Origin: Bacteroidaceae bacterium
GTDB taxonomy: Bacteria > Bacteroidota > Bacteroidia > Bacteroidales > Bacteroidaceae
Direction: 5' to 3'
Length of the DNA stretch: 43,863 nt
Assembly (NCBI GenBank): GCA_017479555.1
Contig: JAFVCB010000036.1
Coordinates: 1 to 43,863 of the forward strand
Part shown: in pieces, positions 16,870 to 25,600 of the stretch
Layout: each line of letters begins with the position of its first letter
Position numbering within the stretch: the stretch's first letter is position 1
Translations under genes and position numbers: made by a program
Notes under the pieces: model-generated
The model's database searches: none
What the model saw: only the letters and a program-made list of their open reading frames with translations
What the model was told of the DNA's origin: nothing

Positions 16870-18909
16870 TCAATGCAGATGACGAATAGCACTGATTTCG
16901 GTGGAGGCTTCGCCGATGCTGTCCATCTGTCGGAACACGGCGGTGTGGATGCGTACGAAGTCTATGCCGTCGAGGTGTACGGGAGAACGGGTGGCATCCA
17001 CAGCGTTGTCGATGTCGAACTGACAGCGTGCCGAATTGTTGGGCTGGTTGTCCACATATCCCCACTCGAAGGCTGGTTGTAGCCACGTGTTGCCGCTGAG
17101 CTGCGCGATGTTGGGTAGTAGGGTGAAAGAGAAATGGAGCGTTTCGTCGGTTTCCCAGAGCGGGTAGTAGGGCTGTGTGTGATAGATGTTTTGTGAAAGA
17201 TAGCCTTGCTGCCCTTGGTTGTCTTGCCATGCGATGTATTGTGCATCAATGCACCACGGCTCGCCATTGCTCACGGGGCTGTGCGAGGGCGCGGGGCGTG
17301 TGTAGGTGAGGGAGTAGGAGGGGACGGCATCGGACTCTTCGCTCCCTGTGAGTTCGTACCATGTGTCGTCGGGCAAACCATTGCCATTGTCGTCGCGCAT
17401 CACGCTGACGATACCCGCCTCGGAAGCATTGGCGAAAGCATTGCCCAGTATCTCAAGGTCGTTGCTGCCCGCCACGTTGGGTACACGCGAGGCAAAACCG
17501 ACCACGAGATAACCGCCTGCCGCTCCGAGTGTGACGAGGCCAGTGCGTTCGTGGCCGATGGTGGCCAATACTTTTTGGCACATGTCTTGGTGGGTGTCGC
17601 CAGGGGTGTATTCGGGCAGTAGGTTGACAAACTGTCCTGGCGCGGGGTGGTAGGCAAAGACGCGGTCTATGCCCTTGTCGATAGTGGTGGATGGCTCATC
17701 GGGTGGCAGGATGGAGGCCGACGCGACGAAGGCAAAGTGTGCGGGAATGTCGCCCGTGGTTACCTGCCAGAGGCGAGTGCCATGGGTGTCGTAGCAGAGC
17801 AATGTGCCAGGCGATACATAGTCGCGCGCATCGGTGATGTAGAGCCTGTCGGTGGCTGGGTCGGCGGCTATGCCGTAGGGCATCTGTATCTCGTCGAGTG
17901 TACCATCTGTGATGAAGGGGCGCGAAGTATGTGTGTGGAGATTGTAGCGTGAGATCGATTTGGCCGTTCGTCCGCCACGTAGCACGATGAGGTCGTTCTG
18001 AAAGAAAGCGAAAGCATCTGCCTCGATGCCTAATCGTTCTTCAACGGTGAGCGTATGGGGATTGACCACGTAGATGTCAGAGGGTACGTCCTCGTAGTTG
18101 CCGCGCGAACTGACGTAGAGGCGGTCGTTGTGGTAGCTGAGTAGGTGAAGATTGGGCGCTACGTCAATGCTTGCACAGCGGGTGAACGTAGACAGGTCGA
18201 TGACACTGATGGATGTGTCGTAGTCGGGGGCACGGTATCCGCCGCTGTTGGCCACGAAGAGTTTGCCCTCAACGATAGCCATCTGCTCGGGCTGATAGCC
18301 CACCTCGCAGGTGGCTTCGATGGTGAGCGTGGTGGTGTCGATGCGTGCCACGATGCCCCGCCGCGATGTCGGGTCGTGCGGGTTGATGGGGCCAGCGTAG
18401 GATGAGACGTAGGCTTTGCCGCCGTCGAAACAGATGTATCGGCAGTTGGGCAGAGCGATGGCCTCAAGGTGACGGGCGTTGTGGGCATTCATCACCTCTA
18501 CCAATCCGCTGGCGTTGATGACGGCATAGAGCTTGCTGCCGTAAACCGCGATGTCGTTGCCTACATCGCCGAGCTTGAGCGCTACACTGGGGTTTTGCGA
18601 AGGGAAAATGTCGTGACGATACGTACCCGTGCTGCCTTCGTAGAAGTCGAGAGAGGCTTTGTTGGAACCCATGTTGCCCTCGTTGAGCAGGTAGAAATTA
18701 GTGCCGCCCGAGAGGGCTTGTTGGCGGGTCTCGGGCACAAGTATCTCTTCGTCGCCACGACAACTTGCTACGAGAACCAAGGCCGCACAGCACACAAGGA
18801 GAGGACGAGCCGAGAAGTGTCGTATGGGTTGGAACAGCACTTGCCACAGAGAGGCGTGGCGTGGCACAGCGACAGGGCGAGAAAGAGAGGGTCGAAAGGA
18901 TTTCTTCAT
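16870..18909 (-). CDS. Surface lipoprotein: BtuG-like beta-propeller fused to a second cell-surface domain
   Basis: The 679-residue protein begins with a basic region and a hydrophobic stretch ending in lipobox VASC (Cys50). Residues about 70-390 form a YncE/DUF5074-type beta-propeller with features of BtuG, the surface lipoprotein that captures vitamin B12 in Bacteroides: NEGNMGSNKAS, CRYI, KAYVSSYAGP, GYQPEQM and VANSGGY. Residues about 405-679 are a beta-rich domain with EILGNAFANASE and DDNGNGLPDDTWYEL, a type also found in Bacteroidota surface proteins of corrinoid-uptake loci. No BtuB receptor lies nearby. I chose the ATG at 18909 because a promoter element (18920-18927) lies inside the longer frame; this leaves almost no 5' leader, so no cobalamin riboswitch fits. 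Corrinoid binding is an inference. Confidence 0.8.
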   Translation of the reverse strand: MKKSFRPSLSRPVAVPRHASLWQVLFQPIRHFSARPLLVCCAALVLVASCRGDEEILVPETRQQALSGGTNFYLLNEGNMGSNKASLDFYEGSTGTYRHDIFPSQNPSVALKLGDVGNDIAVYGSKLYAVINASGLVEVMNAHNARHLEAIALPNCRYICFDGGKAYVSSYAGPINPHDPTSRRGIVARIDTTTLTIEATCEVGYQPEQMAIVEGKLFVANSGGYRAPDYDTSISVIDLSTFTRCASIDVAPNLHLLSYHNDRLYVSSRGNYEDVPSDIYVVNPHTLTVEERLGIEADAFAFFQNDLIVLRGGRTAKSISRYNLHTHTSRPFITDGTLDEIQMPYGIAADPATDRLYITDARDYVSPGTLLCYDTHGTRLWQVTTGDIPAHFAFVASASILPPDEPSTTIDKGIDRVFAYHPAPGQFVNLLPEYTPGDTHQDMCQKVLATIGHERTGLVTLGAAGGYLVVGFASRVPNVAGSNDLEILGNAFANASEAGIVSVMRDDNGNGLPDDTWYELTGSEESDAVPSYSLTYTRPAPSHSPVSNGEPWCIDAQYIAWQDNQGQQGYLSQNIYHTQPYYPLWETDETLHFSFTLLPNIAQLSGNTWLQPAFEWGYVDNQPNNSARCQFDIDNAVDATRSPVHLDGIDFVRIHTAVFRQMDSIGEASTEISAIRHLH

Positions 18910-18919
18910 ATTCTGTTTG

Positions 18920-18927
18920 CAAAAGTA
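18920..18927 (-). promoter_or_regulatory. -7 element of the BtuG-like gene
   Basis: It reads TACTTTTG on the minus strand, with only 10 bases between the element and the ATG. The mRNA would be nearly leaderless. Confidence 0.6.
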
Positions 18928-19001
18928 GGTATTCCTTGTGGATAGTTTGAGAGGCTGCTCAGCCTTTTTCCCTTCCATTCGCATAGAAACTGAACTTTTC
19001 G

Positions 19002-19009
19002 TACTTTTG
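19002..19009 (+). promoter_or_regulatory. manA -7 element
   Basis: TACTTTTG ends 7 bases before the manA ATG, implying a leaderless or nearly leaderless transcript. Confidence 0.6.
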
Positions 19010-19016
19010 TCTCGCT

Positions 19017-20009
19017 ATGAAACTTTTGAAATTTCATTCCGTATTAGTTCCGAAACTATGGGGTGGCACAGCGATTGCAGCCCTCAAAGGAATTAGTGAT
19101 GCGCCTGCGCGAGTGGGCGAGAGCTTTGAACTCTCAGCACTGACGGGGCAGGAAACCTATTGTTCCACAGCGGGCTATGAGGGTTTGACACTCAGTCAAC
19201 TCATCGAGAAGTATGGTGCCGAACTGGTGGGAAGCGAGAATATGAAGCGCTATGGTACGGCTTTTCCCTTGCTCATCAAATTCATTGATGCCAGTCAAGC
19301 TCTGAGCGTACAGGTGCATCCCGACGATGCTATGGCGCAGCGGCTCGGTATGCCCTACGGCAAGAGCGAGATGTGGTACGTAGTGCGCACGCAGCCAGAG
19401 GCTTCGCTCATTGCAGGATTTAGCGAGGATGTGTCGCCAGCCGACTATGCGACCCTGCTTGCCGACGGTACGCTGATGGACAAGACCAATCGCTATGCCA
19501 CACGTCATGGTGATGCTTTCTATATACCCGCAGGCACGTTGCACAGCATCGGAGCTGGTAACCTCATCGTGGAGGTGCAGCAGAGCAGCGGGGCTACCTA
19601 TCGTGTATACGACTTTGACCGCAAAGATGAGCGGGGCAGAAAGCGCGAACTGCATGTGGAGTTAGCTCGCCAGGCATTAGACTTTAGGCGGCGCACAGAC
19701 TGTTATAGACATGTGGAAGAAGAACCGTTCAAGTTGCTCCCCGTGGTTCAGTCGCCCTACTTCACGACAAAGGTGCTACGATTAGAGGCAACCCAATATG
19801 CCGAACAAGAAGCTGTCTACGACTTGGCGCTGCAGTTACTCGACTCATTCGTGGCGTTGATTTGTTACGAGGGCTTCGCTACACTGACGGACAATGAAGG
19901 CAATCAAACAACGCTTTCGCAGGGAGAGACATTGCTCATTCCTGCTGCAACACAAAGCCTGCGCCTATCTACACAAACGACTTTCGCCAGTCTGATGGCT
20001 TACGTTTAG
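19017..20009 (+). CDS. manA: Mannose-6-phosphate isomerase, class I
   Basis: ManA interconverts mannose 6-phosphate and fructose 6-phosphate, linking glycolysis to GDP-mannose and glycan synthesis. It is a cytoplasmic zinc enzyme. The 330 residues match the short Bacillus-type class. Zinc and active-site regions are visible as QVHPDD (about 99-104), SEMWYVV, and IPAGTLHSIG, followed by the cupin C-terminal domain. The ATG at 19017 gives the family's usual N-terminus. It is divergent from the BtuG-like gene and convergent with the LpxA-like gene. Confidence 0.93.
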   Translation: MKLLKFHSVLVPKLWGGTAIAALKGISDAPARVGESFELSALTGQETYCSTAGYEGLTLSQLIEKYGAELVGSENMKRYGTAFPLLIKFIDASQALSVQVHPDDAMAQRLGMPYGKSEMWYVVRTQPEASLIAGFSEDVSPADYATLLADGTLMDKTNRYATRHGDAFYIPAGTLHSIGAGNLIVEVQQSSGATYRVYDFDRKDERGRKRELHVELARQALDFRRRTDCYRHVEEEPFKLLPVVQSPYFTTKVLRLEATQYAEQEAVYDLALQLLDSFVALICYEGFATLTDNEGNQTTLSQGETLLIPAATQSLRLSTQTTFASLMAYV

Positions 20010-20165
20010 TACTGACACCGCATGTTCGCGTTGCGATAATCCAAGGTTGGCACATTGCCGCTTGAGAAAGCACTTTGGCATCCAGCTATGAGAGCAATGT
20101 GGAGTTTACTTCAACTTTACCTGCACAAGCAAAAGTCTGTTACAAACCAATGTTTGACATAAACC

Positions 20166-20207
20166 CACAAAATCGGGTGTGTCCACGTGGACACACCCGA
20201 TTTTGTG
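20166..20207. terminator. Perfect 42-bp palindrome between convergent genes
   Basis: Each arm has 21 bases with no unpaired spacer (centre between 20186 and 20187). The stem carries AAAATC near its left foot and GATTTT near its right foot, so on either strand a GC-rich stem is followed by a short T-run. It is probably a shared bidirectional terminator for manA and the LpxA-like gene. The flanking 20010-20165 and 20208-20280 hold nothing else I recognise. Confidence 0.75.
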
Positions 20208-20280
20208 TATAGCAAGTTCCTGCGACGGAATGCCTTATGCGATTGGTTTCCGCTTTGGTTGCAATGCCCAAGCAGGGCGA

Positions 20281-21060
20281 TTAGTTGGCCTGACGCACGA
20301 TGCCGTTGACAGACTCTTCGATGAAGGAGGTGATGTAGTCGATATGCTCACCTGGAGGCACCTGATCTTTAATCTGCAAGATGGCATCTTCGATAGAGAA
20401 GTTGCCGAGGTAGACCAGTCGATAGGCGTTGCCAATGTGACGGAGCGTGCGCTCGTCAGTACCCGTCTGCTTGAGAATAGTCGTGTTCACACCGCGATAG
20501 GCTGCGGGGTTGCCTCCCAAAACGATGTATGGAGGCACGTCCTTCTGCATGCGACAACCGCTCTGCACCAAGGTGTAGCGGCCTATCTTCACACCAACCT
20601 GACAGACGACACTGTTGGAGAGAATGGTGTTGCTGTCTACCTCTACGCGGCTCGAGAGTATGGTGTTGATGCCCAAGACACAGCGGTTCTTGATGTGTAC
20701 ATCGTGGCAGATGTGGGTGTGATCCATCAGGCAATTGTCGTTGCCAATGGTTGTGCCATTCTCGCTCTCGTAACCGCCAGCGATGACACTGTTCTCGCGG
20801 ATGGTGTTGTTGTCACCAATCGTGACGTGTACAGGTGTGCCTTTCTTGAAATGGAAACTCTGAGGCATAGCACCGATGATGGCATTCTGGAAAATCTGAT
20901 TGTCCTTGCCTATGCGCGTGCCGTTGAGGATGGAGGCTTGTGGGTAGACGATGGTGTTGTCACCAATCTCTACGTCGGCCTGTATGTAGGCAAAGGGATA
21001 TATCTGTACGTTCTCGCCTATCTTTGCGCCAGGTTCGATGATGGCTTGTGGAGATATCAT
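20281..21060 (-). CDS. LpxA-like acyltransferase with substituted active-site residues
   Basis: The 259-residue protein is a left-handed beta-helix acyltransferase of the LpxA family, which puts the first acyl chain on UDP-GlcNAc in lipid A synthesis. Hexapeptide repeats span about 5-185, followed by a helical C-terminal domain with NAYRLVY. His116 and His119 (HICHD) correspond to E. coli His122 and His125, the latter the catalytic base. Other sites differ: Arg138 replaces His144, VCQV replaces VHQF (His160), GNPA replaces GNHA, and LKQTG replaces LKRRG (Arg204 region). It lies 108 bases downstream of the efflux operon, far from any lpxC or fabZ. It may be a paralogue with another acceptor; no lpxA call is made. 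Confidence 0.8.
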   Translation of the reverse strand: MISPQAIIEPGAKIGENVQIYPFAYIQADVEIGDNTIVYPQASILNGTRIGKDNQIFQNAIIGAMPQSFHFKKGTPVHVTIGDNNTIRENSVIAGGYESENGTTIGNDNCLMDHTHICHDVHIKNRCVLGINTILSSRVEVDSNTILSNSVVCQVGVKIGRYTLVQSGCRMQKDVPPYIVLGGNPAAYRGVNTTILKQTGTDERTLRHIGNAYRLVYLGNFSIEDAILQIKDQVPPGEHIDYITSFIEESVNGIVRQAN

Positions 21061-21168
21061 AGGAATAGGATTGGTATGTGGAATATGGGGTTTGCTCTTG
21101 TAGTGTGGGCGATAGTGATGGCGCTGGGGCTGTTGCTGGTTAGCAAGTAGCCTACACGCACCACCTTT

Positions 21169-22599
21169 TTATTCTTCGCTGCCTCCGCCCAGAGCGCAGT
21201 AGAGATTGATGAGTGCTTGCACGCGAGCGTGCTTGGCATTGATTTGTGCGAGTTGGGCTGAGAGCAGGCTCTGTTCGGCTGTGAGTTTTTCGAGATAGGT
21301 CGTGCTGTTGCCATGCGTGAAGAGGGCAGCGGTCTGGTCGCGTGCTGTCTCGAGCTGGCTGACTTGTTTCTCGTACCAAGCCGACTGGTCGATAGCGGTC
21401 TGATAGGCCTTCAAGTAGTTGCTCACCTCCTGTCCAGCGTTGAGCAGCGCGTCTTCAAAGTTGAGCAGCGCGCGTCGTTGCTCGCTCTCCGAGATGCGTA
21501 GATTGGCATTGAGCTGTCCTTTGGCAAAGATGGGCTGCGTGATTTGTCCTACAAGGTTGGCAAGCACTTTGGCAGGGTTGGTGATGCCCATGCCGCCGCT
21601 GTTAGTCCATCCGAGTGTGCCGTTGAGGGTGATGTTAGGATAGAAGGCGGACTCAGCCTTGTTGCGTCCGTAGAAGGCGTAGGCCATCTGCAGTTCAGCA
21701 ATGCGCACGTCGGGACGGTTCTGAAGCAGTTGCAAGGGTACACCGACGCTGAAGAGGTCTGGTATGCCACCCGTGTAGAAAGTCTTGGCGCGAGCTATGG
21801 CATGAGGCGTTTCGTGTAGGATATAGCAGAGTGCGTTTTCAGTCTGTGCTATACTGGCTTCGAGCTGTGGCACGCCAGCTTGTAGGTTGAGCAAGTTGGC
21901 TTTGTATTGTGACACAGCAGCTCCGTTGGCCATGCCTGCCTGCATCATGTGACCCATCACTTCTACATTCTTTTGCCAAATCTCGATGGTCTTGTTGGTG
22001 GTCTCTAATTGAGCATCGAGCATCAAGAGCGTGTAGTAGAGGTTGGCCACGGTCGAAATGATGTTGGTGCGCACAGCTTGTTTGGCCACGCGTGTTTGCA
22101 GGGCGGTCATCTCGGCTTGCTTACGCGCATTGCGAAGATTGCCAAAGGCATCAAGCTGCCACGATACGCCAACGGGGAGCGTGTAGGTTTGTGTGGCTTT
22201 GCTGAAGTCGAAACTGGTGATGGTGCCTTGGGGGGCAAAAGTCACGCTGGGCAGGAAGGCTAACTTCGACACTTTGAGTCCCTGCTCTGCCTGATAAATG
22301 GTTTCGTCAGCAAGGAGCAAGTTGGTGTTGTTAGCTAAAGCCTTCTCAATGAGTGGCAGGATATAAGGATCGTTGAAGATGTCGCGCCAAGGCAAGTTTC
22401 CAAAGTTGACGGTGTCCGTCAGAGGGAGGTAACCGTCCGAGAGGCGTGCTGTGTCGCGAAACAGACTGTCGATGTACGTGGGAGCAGGTGCATCCTCGTA
22501 GTCGGAGTAGAGCCGTTGGTAGGTTTCTTTGGCCGACTTACAACCAGTCTGCACCAAGGTGATGGCCAGTACTATAATATATAATGGTGTGTGTTTCAT
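21169..22599 (-). CDS. RND efflux outer-membrane channel, TolC/OprM-like lipoprotein
   Basis: The 476-residue protein is an outer-membrane factor of the NodT/OprM type, the exit duct of a tripartite pump. A lipoprotein signal ends in VQTGC (Cys20). Two OEP domains follow (about 75-265 and 285-465), with long alpha-helical stretches that form the periplasmic barrel. It is the last pump gene: its start is 32 bases downstream of the RND transporter stop, so it belongs to the same operon. Substrates cannot be told from the sequence. Confidence 0.93.
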   Translation of the reverse strand: MKHTPLYIIVLAITLVQTGCKSAKETYQRLYSDYEDAPAPTYIDSLFRDTARLSDGYLPLTDTVNFGNLPWRDIFNDPYILPLIEKALANNTNLLLADETIYQAEQGLKVSKLAFLPSVTFAPQGTITSFDFSKATQTYTLPVGVSWQLDAFGNLRNARKQAEMTALQTRVAKQAVRTNIISTVANLYYTLLMLDAQLETTNKTIEIWQKNVEVMGHMMQAGMANGAAVSQYKANLLNLQAGVPQLEASIAQTENALCYILHETPHAIARAKTFYTGGIPDLFSVGVPLQLLQNRPDVRIAELQMAYAFYGRNKAESAFYPNITLNGTLGWTNSGGMGITNPAKVLANLVGQITQPIFAKGQLNANLRISESEQRRALLNFEDALLNAGQEVSNYLKAYQTAIDQSAWYEKQVSQLETARDQTAALFTHGNSTTYLEKLTAEQSLLSAQLAQINAKHARVQALINLYCALGGGSEE

Positions 22600-22631
22600 A
22601 GTGTATGTGTTAGGCTGTACTATGTGGCTTG

Positions 22632-25600
22632 TTATTCAGCGTATTGCAGCAAGTCTGCTTTGGTATCTTCGCTTTCGCTGTCTTCCCAACGCATGGGGCT
22701 GAACTTCTCTTGCAGCGTCTGGAAGATGATGAAGAGTACTGGAACGATGAAGATTTGCAGTAGCATACCGATAAGCATACCTCCGATGGCCGTAGTACCC
22801 AGCGAGCGGTTACCGTTGGCACCTACGCCGAATGCAAACATCATAGGCAACAGACCGATGATCATCGCGAAACTGGTCATCAAGATAGGACGTAAGCGGG
22901 CTGCAGAGCCTAAGATGGCTGCCCACTTGATGCTCATACCCATCTTGCGGCGTTCCAACGCGAACTCGATGATGAGGATAGCGTTCTTGGCCAACAGACC
23001 CATAAGCATGATGAGCGCAATCTGTACGTAGATGTTGTTGCTGGCAGAACCGAGCAGCGATACGTGTATCTGGCTCTGTATCAGTGCGTCAATGCCTCCC
23101 ATAGCTTGGATGAAGAGGAACGAACCCATCAGTCCGAAAGGCACGCTGAGCAATACAGCCCAAGGCAAGACGTAGCTCTCGTACTGGGCACTCAGCAAGA
23201 GGTAGATGAACACGAAGCAGAGCAAGAAGACGACGGCTGTCGTGTTGGTGCTGTTGGCTTCTTCGCGCGACATCGAACTGAACTCGTAGCTGTAGCCTTG
23301 GGGTAGGTTGGCCGCTGTCTCCTTGACGGCTTGAATGGCTTGTCCGCTGGTGTAGCCGTCGGCGGGTGTACCGTTGATGGCTATAGCGGTGTACATGTTG
23401 AAGCGGTTGATGTTGTCAGGACCATAGACGCGCGATATGGTGAGGAACTGCGTGATGGGTGCCATCTCTGCACCGTTGCGTACCTTGATTTTCTTCAACG
23501 ATTCGAGGTTGGTACGCTCCGAGCGTTCGGCTTGTATCATAACGCGATACATCTTACCGAAGCGGTTGAAGTTGCTCACGTACATAGAACCGATGTAGCC
23601 TTGCAGGGTGGTCAGAATGTCGCTGGGCGAGAGACCTGCCTTCATACATGCTGCGGCATCGATGTCTATCATGTACTGTGGGAAGTTAGGATTGAAAGTC
23701 GTCTGTGCCGACTGTATCTCGGGGCGTTTGAGGAGTTCTGCCATGAAACTTTGTGCCACCTCGAAGAATTTGTCAAGGTCGCCACCTGTGCGGTCTTGCA
23801 GGTTCATGGAGAAACCGCTCATCGCACCATAGCCTGGTATCATCGGAGGAGTGAAGAAGAGCACTTGTGCGTCCTTGATCACGTCGCGACACTTGAGGTA
23901 GAGCATACCTGCTACAAGGTCGGCGCGCCCGATGAGGCCACGCTCGTTGAAATCTTTGAGTTTGATGATGAACGAACCGTAGCTGCTACCTTGTCCACCC
24001 ATCATGGAGTAACCCGAAATGACGTTGTGCACCTTGACGGCGGGGTTTGCGGCAACAAGACTGTCTACTTCGCGCAGCACATGCTCCGTGCGGTCTTGCG
24101 ATGTACCAGGTGAGAGCGAAACAGCTCCCATCACTACGCCTTGGTCTTCGTTGGGCACAAGCGAACTCGGAGTGATATTCATGAGCCATACCAGTGCTAC
24201 AATACTGCCAATGACCAGCACGACAGAGAGCACAGGCACTTTGGTCAAGCGTTCGACGTTCTTCTTGTAGCGCGCCTGTAGCTTGTCGTACGTCTTGTTG
24301 AACGCGTTGGCAAAACGCTTGCTGAACAGACCGATGAAAGCCACAATTGCGATGGCATAGGCCACAATGCTCAAGGTGACATTCTCAAAGGTGAATGCGC
24401 CGTAAACCATCAAAACAATGGTGGCAATGAGCAAGATGACGGTGATAAACGGAGGCCATCCTAAAGAGAACTTCTTGGGCTTGTACTTCTTCTTCATCTG
24501 TTCTGCAGCCTCAGCTGTAGCCTCTTTGACACGCTCACCGAGTGGACGCTCGTCGTCGTGTGCCTTGAGGAATACGGCGCAAAGGGCGGGGGAGAGGGTC
24601 AGTGCGTTGACAGCGGAGAAGAAGATGGCGATGGCCATCGTGAGACCAAACTGACGATAGAACGTACCGCTCGTACCTGACATGAAACTTACGGGAATGA
24701 ACACGGCCATCATCACCAGCGTGATACTGATAATCGCACCGCCCAGTTCGCGCATGGCATCAATACTGGCCAGTCGTGCGGACTTATATCCTTGGTCGAG
24801 CTTGGCGTGCACACCTTCAACGACCACAATCGCGTCGTCCACCACAATTGCAATGGCCAGCACGAGGGCGTTGAGCGTCAGCAGGTTGATACTGAACCCT
24901 ATGGCGTAAAGCACAAAGAAAGTACCAATCAGCGCCACCGGAATAGCGATGGCGGGAATGATGGTGGAGCGGAAGTCTTGCAAGAAGAGGAACACCACAA
25001 GGAACACGAGTACGAAGGCCTCGATGAGTGTTTTTACCACTTCTTCGATAGATGCAAAAAGGAATTCGTTGGCATTCATTAGCGTGGCCAACTTCAGTCC
25101 TTCGGGTAGCGTCTGTTCGGCTTCGGCCAATACTTTCTCTGCATCCTCAATGACCTGTGTGGCGTTAGAACCAGCGAGCTGCATGATCATACACGACACA
25201 CCCGTGTGGCCGTTCGACATACTGCCCCAAGCATAGCTCACACGTCCAAGTTCCACGCGTGCCACATCGCGAAGGTGCAATACCTCACCGTCGGCTGTAG
25301 CACGAAGTACGATGTTCTCAAACTCGCTGACTTCGGTGAGGCGACCGCGATAGCGCAGTACGTATTCAAAAGTGTTGCCCTCGCGCTCACCGATTGAACC
25401 AGGGGCAGCCTCAATGTTTTGTGTAGCCAAGGCGGCACTGATGTCAGTAGGCATCAGGTGGTACTCGGCCATGCGCTCTGGATCCATCCAGATACGTATG
25501 CTGTAGTCGCCACCCATCACCATCACGTCGCCCACACCGTTGATACGCTGTAGCTGTGGAACGATGTTAATCTTGGCATAGTTCTCAATGAAAGCGGGGT

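Noticed and set aside
16870..18909. Cobalamin riboswitch upstream of the BtuG-like gene
   Set aside because: The promoter element is only 10 bases from the ATG and the divergent manA gene begins 108 bases away, so there is no room for one.
20179..21150. 323-codon plus-strand frame opposite the LpxA-like gene
   Set aside because: It is antisense to a beta-helix gene whose regular codon pattern leaves the other strand open; the product looks like no protein family.
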